This document shows, one piece after another, positions 55,575 through 64,000 of a stretch of 64,000 nt of DNA; the stretch's first letter is position 1; each line of letters starts with the position of its first letter. This stretch comes from Adiantum capillus-veneris (taxonomy: Eukaryota > Streptophyta > Polypodiopsida > Polypodiales > Pteridaceae), in NCBI GenBank assembly GCA_014529385.2, contig CM043952.1:68577370-68641369 (forward strand), written 5' to 3'. A model generated the notes under the pieces. It made no database searches and was not told where the DNA came from. It saw nothing but the letters and a program-made list of their open reading frames with translations. Both the position numbers and the translations under genes were made by a program.

Positions 55575-55792
55575 CGTTGAGCTTGTAGTAGAAGCTAATA
55601 GCATATTGCATCGCGTATAGACATAGCCATGAAGATAGAAGTGTGCAAAGAAGAGAGGGAGAGATGGATAAGATAACGCATACAACTAGAGAAAAAATAG
55701 AAAGAGAGATATTAAATTACGTTTTGTGCCTTTCAAAGGCTCTTACATGTTGTTCACACCTCATGACTGCCCAAGTTCGGCTGATCCCAACA
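55575..55792 (-). repeat. 5' LTR of the DnaJ-carrying element
   Basis: Minus strand starts TGTTGGGATCAGCCGAACTT and ends CAAGCTCAACG, two bases before the primer binding site. Confidence 0.85.
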
Positions 55793-55989
55793 CCTTCAAA
55801 CCAAGGATAATTTAAAATCACAGCACAATCCTCATGAAAAAATAAAACATAGTAAGAACAACAAGTACCAATTTTTTATGTGCCATTACATAGAGAATAA
55901 GTTCATATGAATTAATCAATATAATTTGGATTTTAGGTTCCTATTGGTCGTAGTTCTTCTGGCTATAGTGCTATTGGGGAGGGTGCAGG

Positions 55990-57560
55990 TGGGGGGCCTA
56001 TGGTTAGTGAGTGAAATAGTGGCCTAAGAGCGGATGATCATGGCTTGGCAAACCTCAACTATAGTTGGAGGTCTACTCGAGGGTGGACCAAATGGCATTG
56101 TCAATTCTTGGTGACGTGGTAAAGATGATGGAGCTGGCTGTGATTGTGCTGAATGTGGTATATCTCCCTCATGAGGAGTCGATCCTAGACCACTAGAAAT
56201 ATATTGTTGTGGTTGAACACGTGCCAAAAACAATTTGCGATCTCATTCAATGTTGATGCAATTTTGTTGTAGATGCTTGCACTCCATCACTCACCAAGCT
56301 ATCGTATCTAGCAAGACAATCCAAAATTGTGTCGCCAACCTTTGAAAAGGTACCCAACAAACACATGTGTAGAGAAGCACATAAATTAGTGGACATTGCA
56401 ATGACAACTACCGAGCAAAGAAGTCACTCCTTGACTTACCGAGCAAAGAATTTGATTGTCTCCACTCCATGCCAAAATGGTGCTCCAATGCCGTCTAGTA
56501 TCCATGGAGACTCCCATAATGGCTCTCAAATAATGTCACTATCAAATTCAAAGCCATCATTATTGGCTACCACATCTCCTACTTGGCGATCATATAATGG
56601 AATAACTAAAAGCCCTTCAATTTTACGTGTGAAAATGGCCACCACCAAGGTCTTGACCTACAACACAGTTCACGTTTAAAAGAGAAACACACCAATATCT
56701 ATCATGAAACTTGTGATAAATGGTTAAGAACTTACTAGATCTGTGAAGTCATCTATAAGAGCATATGGGCATGAAACCAACCAAAGGAAGATTGAACAAA
56801 GGTGGAAAAAAATGCACAAGCATGCCTCCTCAATGATGAATGCCAAGTGGTTTTCTCAGTATGCCATGACTATGCACCATGTGGTAATCAAAACTTTGCA
56901 GCTAGGGCAAACACACTTGCAACGAGCTTGATAGGTATACATTACATTGGGGTACGCCACTAATGCCAAAGTCAAGTTTTCAATGTGTGGGTAGGCCTGC
57001 CCACACAAGCCGCACCACTCCAAGCTATTGATCAGGCTCCATTTTGCCAGAGTGTGAGAGAGACCCAACCAAACAACACATCACTCATAGGCTCCTTCAA
57101 TGCACAAGGACATAAGTAAGAAGATTGATTGAGTGCTCAAAAAACTTTGAAATTGAAATTAGATACCAAAGTCTCGTAAAATTACTCAAAATTGAATTTT
57201 GTATCCATGATGCCTTTTGTAGATGGTCCACATCAGCAAGTACTCCAAGATGTAGAGAAACCACCCTTACACTCATGATTTTTTCCATTTCTGCATCAGA
57301 GTGAGCCAAAAATAAGTCACATACAAAATTTAATAAAATGTCATGAACCATTAAATTTTTAAAAAATACATTGGTGTGTGGTTGCATTCTTTACCTAGTG
57401 AAAAGGAAGCAAGTGGTTTGGGTGGCCTTGCTGAAAGTGAGTGGTTTTCCTCATTTTTCCCAATAGCAATGGATATGGTTTGCATCAATCCCCAAGGTCT
57501 TAAACCACAAGATCGAATATAGACCTCCATGATTCCAAGTGTCACTCGGAGTCACCGCTT
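55990..57560 (-). pseudogene. Unrecognised spliced or broken gene with a Cys-rich exon
   Basis: Several minus-strand pieces look coding. 57545-57400 has KNEENHSLSARPPKPLASFS. At 57285-57190, after a TTTTGGCTCACTCTGATGCAG acceptor-like site, is EMEKIMSVRVVSLHLGVLAD then VDHLQKASWIQNS. At 57040-56900 is WCGLCGQAYPHIENLTLALV, then YQARCKCVCPSCK. At 56640-56440 is FTRKIEGLLVIPLYDRQVGD, DGFEFDSDII and SPWILDGIGAPFWHGVETIK. The cysteines (CX2C ... CX1CX1CX2C) could form a zinc site. I recognise no family. Frames change between pieces, so either introns or decay separate them. Confidence 0.35.
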
Positions 57561-57839
57561 TTGTAAGTGGTGTGGATTGGGATTTGTTCTTGATGGTCCA
57601 CTCCTTCAGACTGTTTCCTCATTGAATCTGTTTCCTCATTGAATGCATGTGAGAAGCAAAGAGCAAAAGTAACAAAAGAGAGTGGAAAGAGGAAGAACAA
57701 AAGTTATAATAAAGAAAGAGGAGGAGGGTAGTGGAAAAAGGAAGAGAAAACTTTTTTGAAGTTCAATAACTCTTTGGCTTTGAGAAGAAAGGTGGAGAGT
57801 GCCAATGAGGAAAAAAGAAAGTGGAAGAGGAGACCCCCT

Positions 57840-57916
57840 TTTATTTTTATTTTATTTATTTTATTTATTTTATTATTTATTTATTTATTTATTTTTTTGG
57901 GGGGGGGGGGGGGGGG
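57840..57916. repeat. AT-rich TTTAT repeat followed by G18
   Basis: TTTATTTATT-type repeats at 57840-57898 run directly into 18 consecutive G at 57899-57916. Confidence 0.95.
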
Positions 57917-57939
57917 TGGAGCACATAGGAGGTAGTTCA

Positions 57940-58180
57940 CGGGGATGCCCTACAAGTGGACTACATGCACTTCACAATCCACTAGGATAGCCTCATGCAC
58001 TACAGGGCACCCGCAATCCATGCAAGATCTCCACGTGGACTATCCTTGGTCCACTAGGCACCGCATGGACAGTGGGACGTTCGTAGTCCACGTGATAGAG
58101 CTCGCACCCTTGTCCATGAGCATGTCCACATGGCCATGCCATGTGGATTGTGGGTTGCTTGGAGTACACGTGGCAGGGCC
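57940..58180. repeat. Cluster of inverted CCACGTGG/CCATGTGG-type sites
   Basis: CACGTG occurs at 58032-58037, 58089-58094 and 58167-58172. Related CACATGG and CCATGTGG occur at about 58126 and 58139, and GTGGACTA/TAGTCCAC arms recur at 57954, 58035 and 58084. In plants CACGTG is the G-box core. No gene start is evident nearby, so this may be a decayed inverted-repeat element instead. Confidence 0.4.
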
Positions 58181-58210
58181 ACAAGGAGAAGAGAGAGTGA
58201 GAGGTGGCAT

Positions 58211-58250
58211 GGAGAGAGAGAGAGAGAGAGAGACAGAGAGAGAGAGAGAG
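58211..58250. repeat. (GA)n tract, imperfect
   Basis: GA repeats interrupted once by GACAGA. Confidence 0.9.
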
Positions 58251-58519
58251 AAGGCGTGGAGAGATAGATTTCTTGATAGATTGAATTATCATCCACGGAG
58301 GTCATATATGAACTATGGGACCAAGATACAACACATTACATAAGGGTCCTTCTAGTGAAGGGGTTGCTAGATACATCTCAGTTAAGGGATAAGGTTCCAA
58401 TGAGGGTGAACAAAAGGGGTGAAACAAAAGAGAAAATAGGATAAATAAACATAAAAACTTAGCTAAGGAGAGGTAGGTGAGGGGGGAGCCATTTTGGGAG
58501 TTCAAAACTCTTGGATAAT

Positions 58520-59221
58520 GGCTTTACCTCTTCGATAGACTTCTCATTTGCCTGTCAACTGAGTGCTTCTTGCACCTTTTGTAGCTCTACCTTCTTTTGT
58601 TTGAGTTGGTTGGGTGTGAGGTCTTTTGCAAACTAGATTTTAGTGTCCTTGAGAAGCCTTGATTGCTAAAGGAGTTTGATTCCATCCCCCTTGGTTTTGA
58701 TAGTAAGGATCGCATGGTTGGTGCGATGTTCATGTGTAATGGAGGTGATTGTTGATGGGTCCCACTGTATCTTGTGGGTTGTTGTTTGAATGCACGCAAA
58801 GGACTCGTGGAACTTGAGGTCTCCCTCCCCTGTTCAATCACTTGGCAGCACCACCAATGCAAGCATTGAGGGCGATATCCTCTTGTCATTGTCGTTCGCG
58901 TAACGTGGATGCCACATGGTCTTCTACCTTGTGGAGGATGACCTCCTACACTTGACTTTTGACCTCCTTTGTGAGGGTAATCTCTACTTCTTCCTCTGTT
59001 TTGTTGAACTTGGTTTCCATCTGTTCCATTTCTTCCTTCTTGCGGTTCTCCACTACAGTAAGCCGGCTCTCAAGAGTGATGAGCCTTTGTTTCATCTAGT
59101 TATTGTCCTTGTGGAGTCTTTTGACTTCATTATGAAGGAGGATGGCGTTGTCCGTTTTGGAAGGTGTTGCCACGACCCTGACAAAGGTGGTCTTGCTATG
59201 GGATGAGGCCCAAGTGGCCAT
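58520..59221 (-). pseudogene. Broken gag-like coiled-coil protein gene, family uncertain
   Basis: ATG 59221-59219 (minus) opens MATWASSHSKTTFVRVVATP, SKTDNAILLHNEVKRLHKDN, a TAG, then in the same frame MKQRLITLESRLTVVENRKK and EEMEQMETKFNKTEEEVEIT, with a heptad pattern of Leu/Val. Further stops follow, then HKVEDHVASTLRERQ, ALNACIGGAAK and a Pro/Ser/Asn-rich tail. A short coiled coil followed by a low-complexity tail is common at the start of plant retrotransposon gag proteins, but no capsid domain is visible, so the assignment is tentative. Confidence 0.4.
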
Positions 59222-59425
59222 GGTTTTTTCTTGAGGAGTGCACCAAAGGGAATTTTGGTCGAGGGGTGAATAAAAGGCGTGAACAATAGAGTGGAAAAAA
59301 CTAATTGTTGACAGTTGTGGGTGAAATGACCACAGGTTATGAATCAAAGGCGAAGTGGGCACAGGCTACAATGGGGGTACACATTCGCAGTCAAGTGCGT
59401 AGAGTGCACATTTGTGGTCAAGGTA

Positions 59426-59485
59426 CGTAGTACACAATTGAGGGATGCAGTACACAATTGATGGATGCAATACACAATTGAGGAT
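59426..59485 (+). repeat. Three ~22-bp tandem units
   Basis: GTAGTACACAATTGAGGGAT, GCAGTACACAATTGATGGAT and GCAATACACAATTGAGGAT follow one another. Confidence 0.85.
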
Positions 59486-59637
59486 GGACTTGCTGGTAAA
59501 TGCTAGTTTGGTGGGCTTCTTCACACTTATTAATGCGTCGAAGTTGTGGCTTAACGCCTCCCCAAGGCTAGCCCCTCAACTAGGGGAAGGTTGAGGGGGC
59601 TGGAGAGGGAAACGGTGCATGTGCAAAGGGTTAGGTT

Positions 59638-59640
<3 letters not shown>

Positions 59641-59733
<93 letters not shown>
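59641..59733. repeat. (GA)n microsatellite, about 93 bp
   Basis: Uninterrupted GA tract. Frames through it on both strands are artefacts. Confidence 0.97.
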
Positions 59734-59736
<3 letters not shown>

Positions 59737-60048
59737 GGGGTTGGGGTTGTGGGGGACGAGAGAGAGAAAGAGTGAGAGTAGGCATGGAGAGATAATATGT
59801 GTATAGAGGAAAAGATTGAGAGAGTGCATGGGTGAGAGGGCATGTGTGTGCGTAGAGAGACAAGGAACATGTGTGAGGAGAGAGAGATTTTTCAATACAA
59901 TTTTAATGTAGATTTATTAAATAATAATAGTTTAATAAAAAGTAGATTCTTGTAGAGTAGATATAAAGATAAGATTTACAGCCATTCTTTTCTCTAAAAC
60001 CGAGCACCTATTCCTTCCGTTTCCTCATACACTACATTTTCCTCTCAT

Positions 60049-60166
<118 letters not shown>

Positions 60167-60289
60167 ATGACATCATCACCATCAGGCTCCAATGTTTTTC
60201 TAATCAAGAATGCGCTCAATTCTGCAAAATCCACCTTGGAGAATGAGGGGGCTACACATAATGCAAGAAAATCACAAAAGATCAAGGAC

Positions 60290-61523
60290 AAAATATATGT
60301 CTGGTCAACTATTCTGATAATTTTACATACTTGAGAGAACTTGAGTCAAAACTTGATGACAATACATGTCGCCACGTAGGTGACCTTTTGATTGCAGAGA
60401 ATGTGATCAAGTACAAGCTGGGAAGATTCTTAAGGGTGGATACCTTACCTGTTTGGTGAGGAACAAAATTTTGAACTCGGTGATGGAAATATACCACTTC
60501 ATACTTTTGGCCAAGATTTGTGGTCTTGGCCACCATGTATGTGGACCCTGTCAATTGTTAGGGTGCTAAACCAAATGAGCTTAGGATTCATGGTTTGTGA
60601 ATGAGCTTCAACTACCTGTAGCATACTATCTTTGGATAGTTTATTTTGTAATACCAAAATATCTAAGTTTGTAATGGTTTCTTCTTGGTTTTAAACGCCC
60701 ATGATATTTTTTTGTAACGTGGATTGGACAATTTCTTTTGTGTTAGTAATGCCAAAAAAAAATTTCACACTGGTGAATAATGACACAGCCATCCAAAAGA
60801 ACCCTCTCAGGTAATGGAACACAAATTTAATCACTTAGGAGAGGGGTTTTATGTTGTGGATGAATCTTTCTCTAGAAAGTTTATGGTGGTGGTCGAGGAT
60901 GACACAATCTCAAATTTGAGTGGCATGGTTTCTCTTCTGGTGGATGCTCCCTACATAGAACTTACTAGCCGAAGCAAGGAACGACTTTATGGGGAGAAAT
61001 CATTGCAAAACTCTATTGAGATAAGGAGAACACTTAGTACATTGTCTTTTTTAGCTCAGTGATGAATCCCAACACATTGAGGAAGCTTCTTTCAAAGATG
61101 GTGAAAAGCCAACAAGTGATGCAAATTCCAGATATGTACAATGTTAACATGGTGTTCAAGTTTTCATCAAACTTAGGAAAGGTTCATCCAATGAATGCTA
61201 TGGAACATAAGTATGATCCACACCACTGGACCAAACCGCAAACCTCGAACGTTGCATTTCATGGAGTGTGTCCCAAAAGCCATTGTGTAGGTTCCCTAAT
61301 GTGTCTCAATGAAAGTTGTCTCAGATTGGTTCATTTTGGGAAGTCAAACACGATGCATTTCAATGGTAGTATGTGGATTTGGAGGCAAGCTTACTTGCCA
61401 TTATTATGGACAGCCACCCATTTGTTTACTGTTGAAGCAAATAACTCAATCACACCAATTTGGATGGTCCTGCAAAACTTCTTCCACTTAATCATTTATA
61501 TTTCACCTAAGCCGATATCGTAA
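60290..61523 (+). pseudogene. Unrecognised broken coding region
   Basis: Plus-strand pieces include LRELESKLDDNTCRHVGDLL, IAENVIKYKLGRFLRVDTLP (about 60330-60460) and FVVLATMYVDPVNC. An 82-codon frame at 60814 follows (HLGEGFYVVDESFSRKFMVV, LTSRSKERLYGEKSLQNSIE). Another at 61059-61523 has MNPNTLRKLLSKMVKSQQVM, HGVCPKSHCVGSLMCLNESC and LRLVHFGKSN. The C..SHC...MC..ESC spacing could be a zinc-binding motif. Frames change between pieces. I cannot assign a family; a transposase or a multi-exon host gene are both possible. Confidence 0.35.
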
Positions 61524-61644
61524 ATCCTAAACTCAAAAGATTTTGATTGTTTCCAAATGTTTTTGTACTTAATTAAGAGAGTAGATACCCTAGTACATCA
61601 CATTTTCTAAGTAAGTATCCCTTTCTAGCCAAATACCCAATTTT

Positions 61645-61830
61645 TAACCTTGGGTATATAAGCCAAAATTTGTAATTATTAGGGGATCTGTTTTACTTTG
61701 GATCTCACGTAGTGAAGAGTACACCTACACTTGCGCCCTCACTACTCTTTGTACGAGTAAGCGTTGCTAATGAAATCTCTTGTGTTGCTTCCTCATACTC
61801 TTTGCACTGTGTACATGCTCATGTGTGTGT
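61645..61830 (+). promoter_or_regulatory. TATA box followed by LTR-like U5 sequence
   Basis: TTGGGTATATAAGCC at about 61650-61664 is followed by text ending in AATGAAATCTCTTGTGTTGC and a T-rich stretch, the pattern of the R-U5 part of a plant LTR. No partner LTR or primer binding site was found, so it could be a solo LTR. Confidence 0.3.
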
Positions 61831-63358
61831 GACGCAATGAGCGGTTTTAGCTCTAGGTCTCCTATTGTGTTTATTTACTTGTTTTGAGTTGTTAACGGTG
61901 CTTTAAGTGAAACTAGGCATGGAAAGGGGTAAGTAGGCCTTAGGAGGAGCCAAACGACCCCTGATTTGTCATTTTTTGGTGAGGGTAAGAGGTGGAAACA
62001 ATTGCGGGTGGTCACCCATGAAAATGGTGACTTTTGCAGGTTTCGTTAATGGAAAACTATTCCCTATAGCCTAGAGACCCCAAATCTCAAGTTTCATGTC
62101 ATTTGGAGTTCATTTGACACCTCTACGACCATTAGAGTGAAAGATATACCCCACAAGAGACTTAAGCATTGTTCCCTTAGTTGCTTCTTGGCTTGAGAGT
62201 GGCACCTTTCTCCTCAATGCATTGCCATTGGGTCATTTCATTTGATGTTTCCATGCACCATTCATGCCGGCTACGTCATTGGATTGACATATTTATGTTG
62301 GTTTGATTTCTCGCTAGCCTACTTCGTCCGATTGCGATGGTCCGCTAACATTGGCATCGTTGACGGGGATGTAGGACTTACACTAGTAGAGGAGGTCACT
62401 GTGAGGTCCTTTTTTACCCAGTGCCCAAGTGTTATAGCTCATTACATTTATCTTTAGGTAGAAGAGTCAGTGAGGCTTGCTGATTTCTCATGTAGGCCAA
62501 AGAGCCAAGCGTTCTCTTTGGTTACCTCTTAGGTTAGGATGACCTTAGTACTTGGTTTTAGTGCATTGTGCATTGAGTCTGCACTTTGACTCTTGTTGTA
62601 AATTGTGTTTGGTAGGCGGTTGTGGTGAGTTGGGACTAGATTCAAAAATTCCACTATCATCTACCCCACTATCACTTCTTTTCATCGGTTTTGTTTTTCA
62701 TTTTGTAACTTTGTTGCTTAGGATAGACGTAGGAGTAGTAGTTAGGTTAGAACTATGTTTTGGTGTAGCTTAGACTAGCCAAGGTTTCTTTTGAATGCCA
62801 TATTGTGACTTTTGACGATAGATTGACTAAATAGGAAAAAGTATGCATAACTTGAGAATGGGGTGTGTGAATTGAGGAGTTCTTGTTTGTGCACTTGTAT
62901 ATACTCTAGGGAGACATATCTGAAAATTTTGGTTATTGTTGGAGTCATCAACTGTGAGTTACAACAAATCCTGTATAGTAATTGGCTTATTTGGAAAACT
63001 TTGCATATAGGTCAAAAATTTACCATTTTGAGTGTGATACAAGGTGTCATTAGGAAGCCCCGAGGAACCCACAGGAGGTGACTGAAAAAGAAACAAATAC
63101 CAATGGCAGCTACCGTGGTTGTTGTCACTTGTTAGATTTTGGACTCTAGAGCATACCAATAGGGTCTCAAGCCCCATACTTGCCAAATCTAATTTCTACA
63201 CAGTAAAAAGTAAGTTCAAATGTTGGATAGCTCTAGCCAAAATTGCTTAAGTGAGCAGGCCCGAACAATTAACTTGGCGACTTTTGATAGGTCAAACTTC
63301 AAAATTGCAAGTGAAACATAGGCTTAAAAGACTATACAGGCGATTGGGAAGCCACTAG
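61831..63358. other. No gene recognised
   Basis: Short frames only, none with a domain. No microsatellite or clear repeat was seen. Confidence 0.4.
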
Positions 63359-63519
63359 TGTAATGCCTAGCGGAGACTAGAGCCTAGAATCCACCTCCCA
63401 ACCTCCCACTATATAGGCCAAGCTCCTAGCCCTTTGCCCTAGTTGGATTCCCTTTCCACATTGCCTAGTCCGGCCCTTGGCCTAGTCCATGACTCCCTGG
63501 CCTTGCCCTTGTCTTGACA
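63359..63519 (-). repeat. Candidate 3' LTR of a minus-strand chromovirus (161 bp)
   Basis: On the minus strand it begins TGTCAAGACAAGGGCAAGG right after the stop of the integrase frame and a purine run (AAGGGGGGAGTAA), and ends GCTAGGCATTACA. A TATA box, GGCCTATATAGTGGG, lies at about 63406-63420. TG...CA ends support it. The 5' LTR is outside the window. Confidence 0.5.
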
Positions 63520-64000
63520 TTACTCCCCCCTTAAGGAAGAGTTTTTGTCCTCAAAAAAAAAAGTGGTAAACTTCTTCTTAAGAACACTAATGTTTTCCCA
63601 AGTGGCACCTTCCTCAGGTCGATCTTTCCACTTGATTAAAGCTTGTCGATGTACATGATGACGTGTATGTAAATCATGATAGTCGAGAATTCGTTCAGGT
63701 TCATGTGGTAAGGTAGGAGGTTCAACGAAATTGACCAGAATATGTTGGCCAATGACATTGTCATTGCCATGTAACCGCTTACGTAAACGGCTTACATGAA
63801 ACACCGGATGAATACGATAATGTGTAGGTAGCGGTAGTTTGTAGACATGATCACCCACTCGCTTGAGTATTTTTAAAGGCCCACAATATTGTGGATATAA
63901 TTTAGGTGTTGGCCCAGTTTTCAAACTTTTTGAATGCTCTGGCACATGTAAAAATACTTCCTCCCCTTCCTCAAAGGTACCTTGCCGACATTTCTCATCA
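63520..64000 (-). CDS. Integrase C-terminal region plus chromodomain of a Gypsy chromovirus (partial)
   Basis: The minus-strand frame is open from the window edge (EEGEEVFLHVPEHSKS) to TAA/TAG at about 63520. It shows PKLYPQYCGPLKILKRVGDH then VYKLPLPTHYRIHPVFHVSR, the GPF/GPY-type C-terminal module that follows integrase cores, and EPERILDYHDLHTRHHVHRQ, ALIKWKDRPEEGATWENISV, a chromodomain with its (I/V)KW...P..ATWE signature. Chromodomains steer integration to chromatin marks. No break is seen in this part, unlike the other Gypsy elements here, so this copy may be younger. The remainder lies beyond base 64000. Confidence 0.9.
   Translation of the reverse strand, partial: DEKCRQGTFEEGEEVFLHVPEHSKSLKTGPTPKLYPQYCGPLKILKRVGDHVYKLPLPTHYRIHPVFHVSRLRKRLHGNDNVIGQHILVNFVEPPTLPHEPERILDYHDLHTRHHVHRQALIKWKDRPEEGATWENISVLKKKFTTFFFEDKNSSLRGE

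Larger units (their letters stand above)
53917..55792 (-). mobile_element. Small non-autonomous LTR element carrying a DnaJ gene fragment
   Basis: LTRs at 53917-54135 (219 bp) and 55575-55792 (218 bp) are direct repeats. The 5-bp CCTTC occurs outside both (53912-53916 and 55793-55797). On the minus strand the right-hand LTR is followed by a perfect tRNA-iMet primer binding site, and a purine tract (AAGTGGGCGAT, plus 54136-54146) precedes the left-hand LTR. That gives a complete 1.9-kb element in minus orientation. It encodes no gag or pol. Its interior contains about 520 bp derived from a type-A DnaJ gene. The LTRs are visibly diverged, so the insertion is old. Confidence 0.85.

Noticed and set aside
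61309-61491. Alternate-frame open reading over 61059-61523 with GGKLTCHYYGQPPIC
   Set aside because: Overlaps the longer frame and neither could be confirmed; merged into one uncertain pseudogene entry.

Overview
ORGANISM AND OVERALL CHARACTER. This is nuclear DNA of a large-genome land plant, and a homosporous fern is my best guess. The reasons are the density of old LTR retrotransposons, long CT/GA and GT microsatellites, and a decayed PPR gene whose repeats read LSPDAITYACILKACGS, wording I associate with fern PPR families (recalled, not searched). I see no intact host gene, tRNA, rRNA, CRISPR array or prokaryotic signal. Nearly every long open frame is a retroelement protein, a broken gene, or a shadow of a microsatellite. 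LAYOUT. 1-3185: 5' part of a minus-strand Ty3/Gypsy element (short LTR, PBS, leader with a 251-bp tandem duplication, gag, protease), cut by the window edge. 3184-4440: PPR pseudogene. 6250-10130: degenerate tandem array split by a 1.6-kb insertion and by a 476-bp retroposon with a perfect 18-bp target duplication. 10251-11740: PBS plus gag fragment of another LTR element. 14958-15103: 73-bp tandem repeat. 18584-24104: nearly intact Ty1/Copia element with 192-bp LTRs, a GACTA target duplication and one in-frame TGA in gag. 25500-27701: minus-strand Copia remnant. 28690-30780: broken minus-strand coiled-coil gene of unknown family. 32173-35505: non-autonomous gag-only LTR element with a TTTAC target duplication, inserted into DNA carrying a repeated 21-bp near-palindrome. 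37300-37880: gag remnant. 39302-48244: decayed Ty3/Gypsy element with a second RNase H-like domain (Tat-like), between two pieces of minus-strand coding sequence. 50655-51400: array of short palindromes. 51994-53505: internally deleted transposase-like gene with a recognisable intron. 53917-55792: small LTR element carrying a fragment of a type-A DnaJ (Hsp40) gene. 55990-57560 and 58520-59221: unrecognised broken minus-strand genes. 63359-64000: 3' LTR and integrase/chromodomain end of a second minus-strand chromovirus. HOW THE PARTS RELATE. There is no pathway here; the window is a record of nested insertion and decay. The most informative items are the captured DnaJ fragment, the gag-only element whose two LTRs differ mainly in CT-tract length, a leader segment shared by the Copia and Gypsy elements, and the deleted transposase-like gene. 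All similarity statements are by eye; no database search or alignment program was run.
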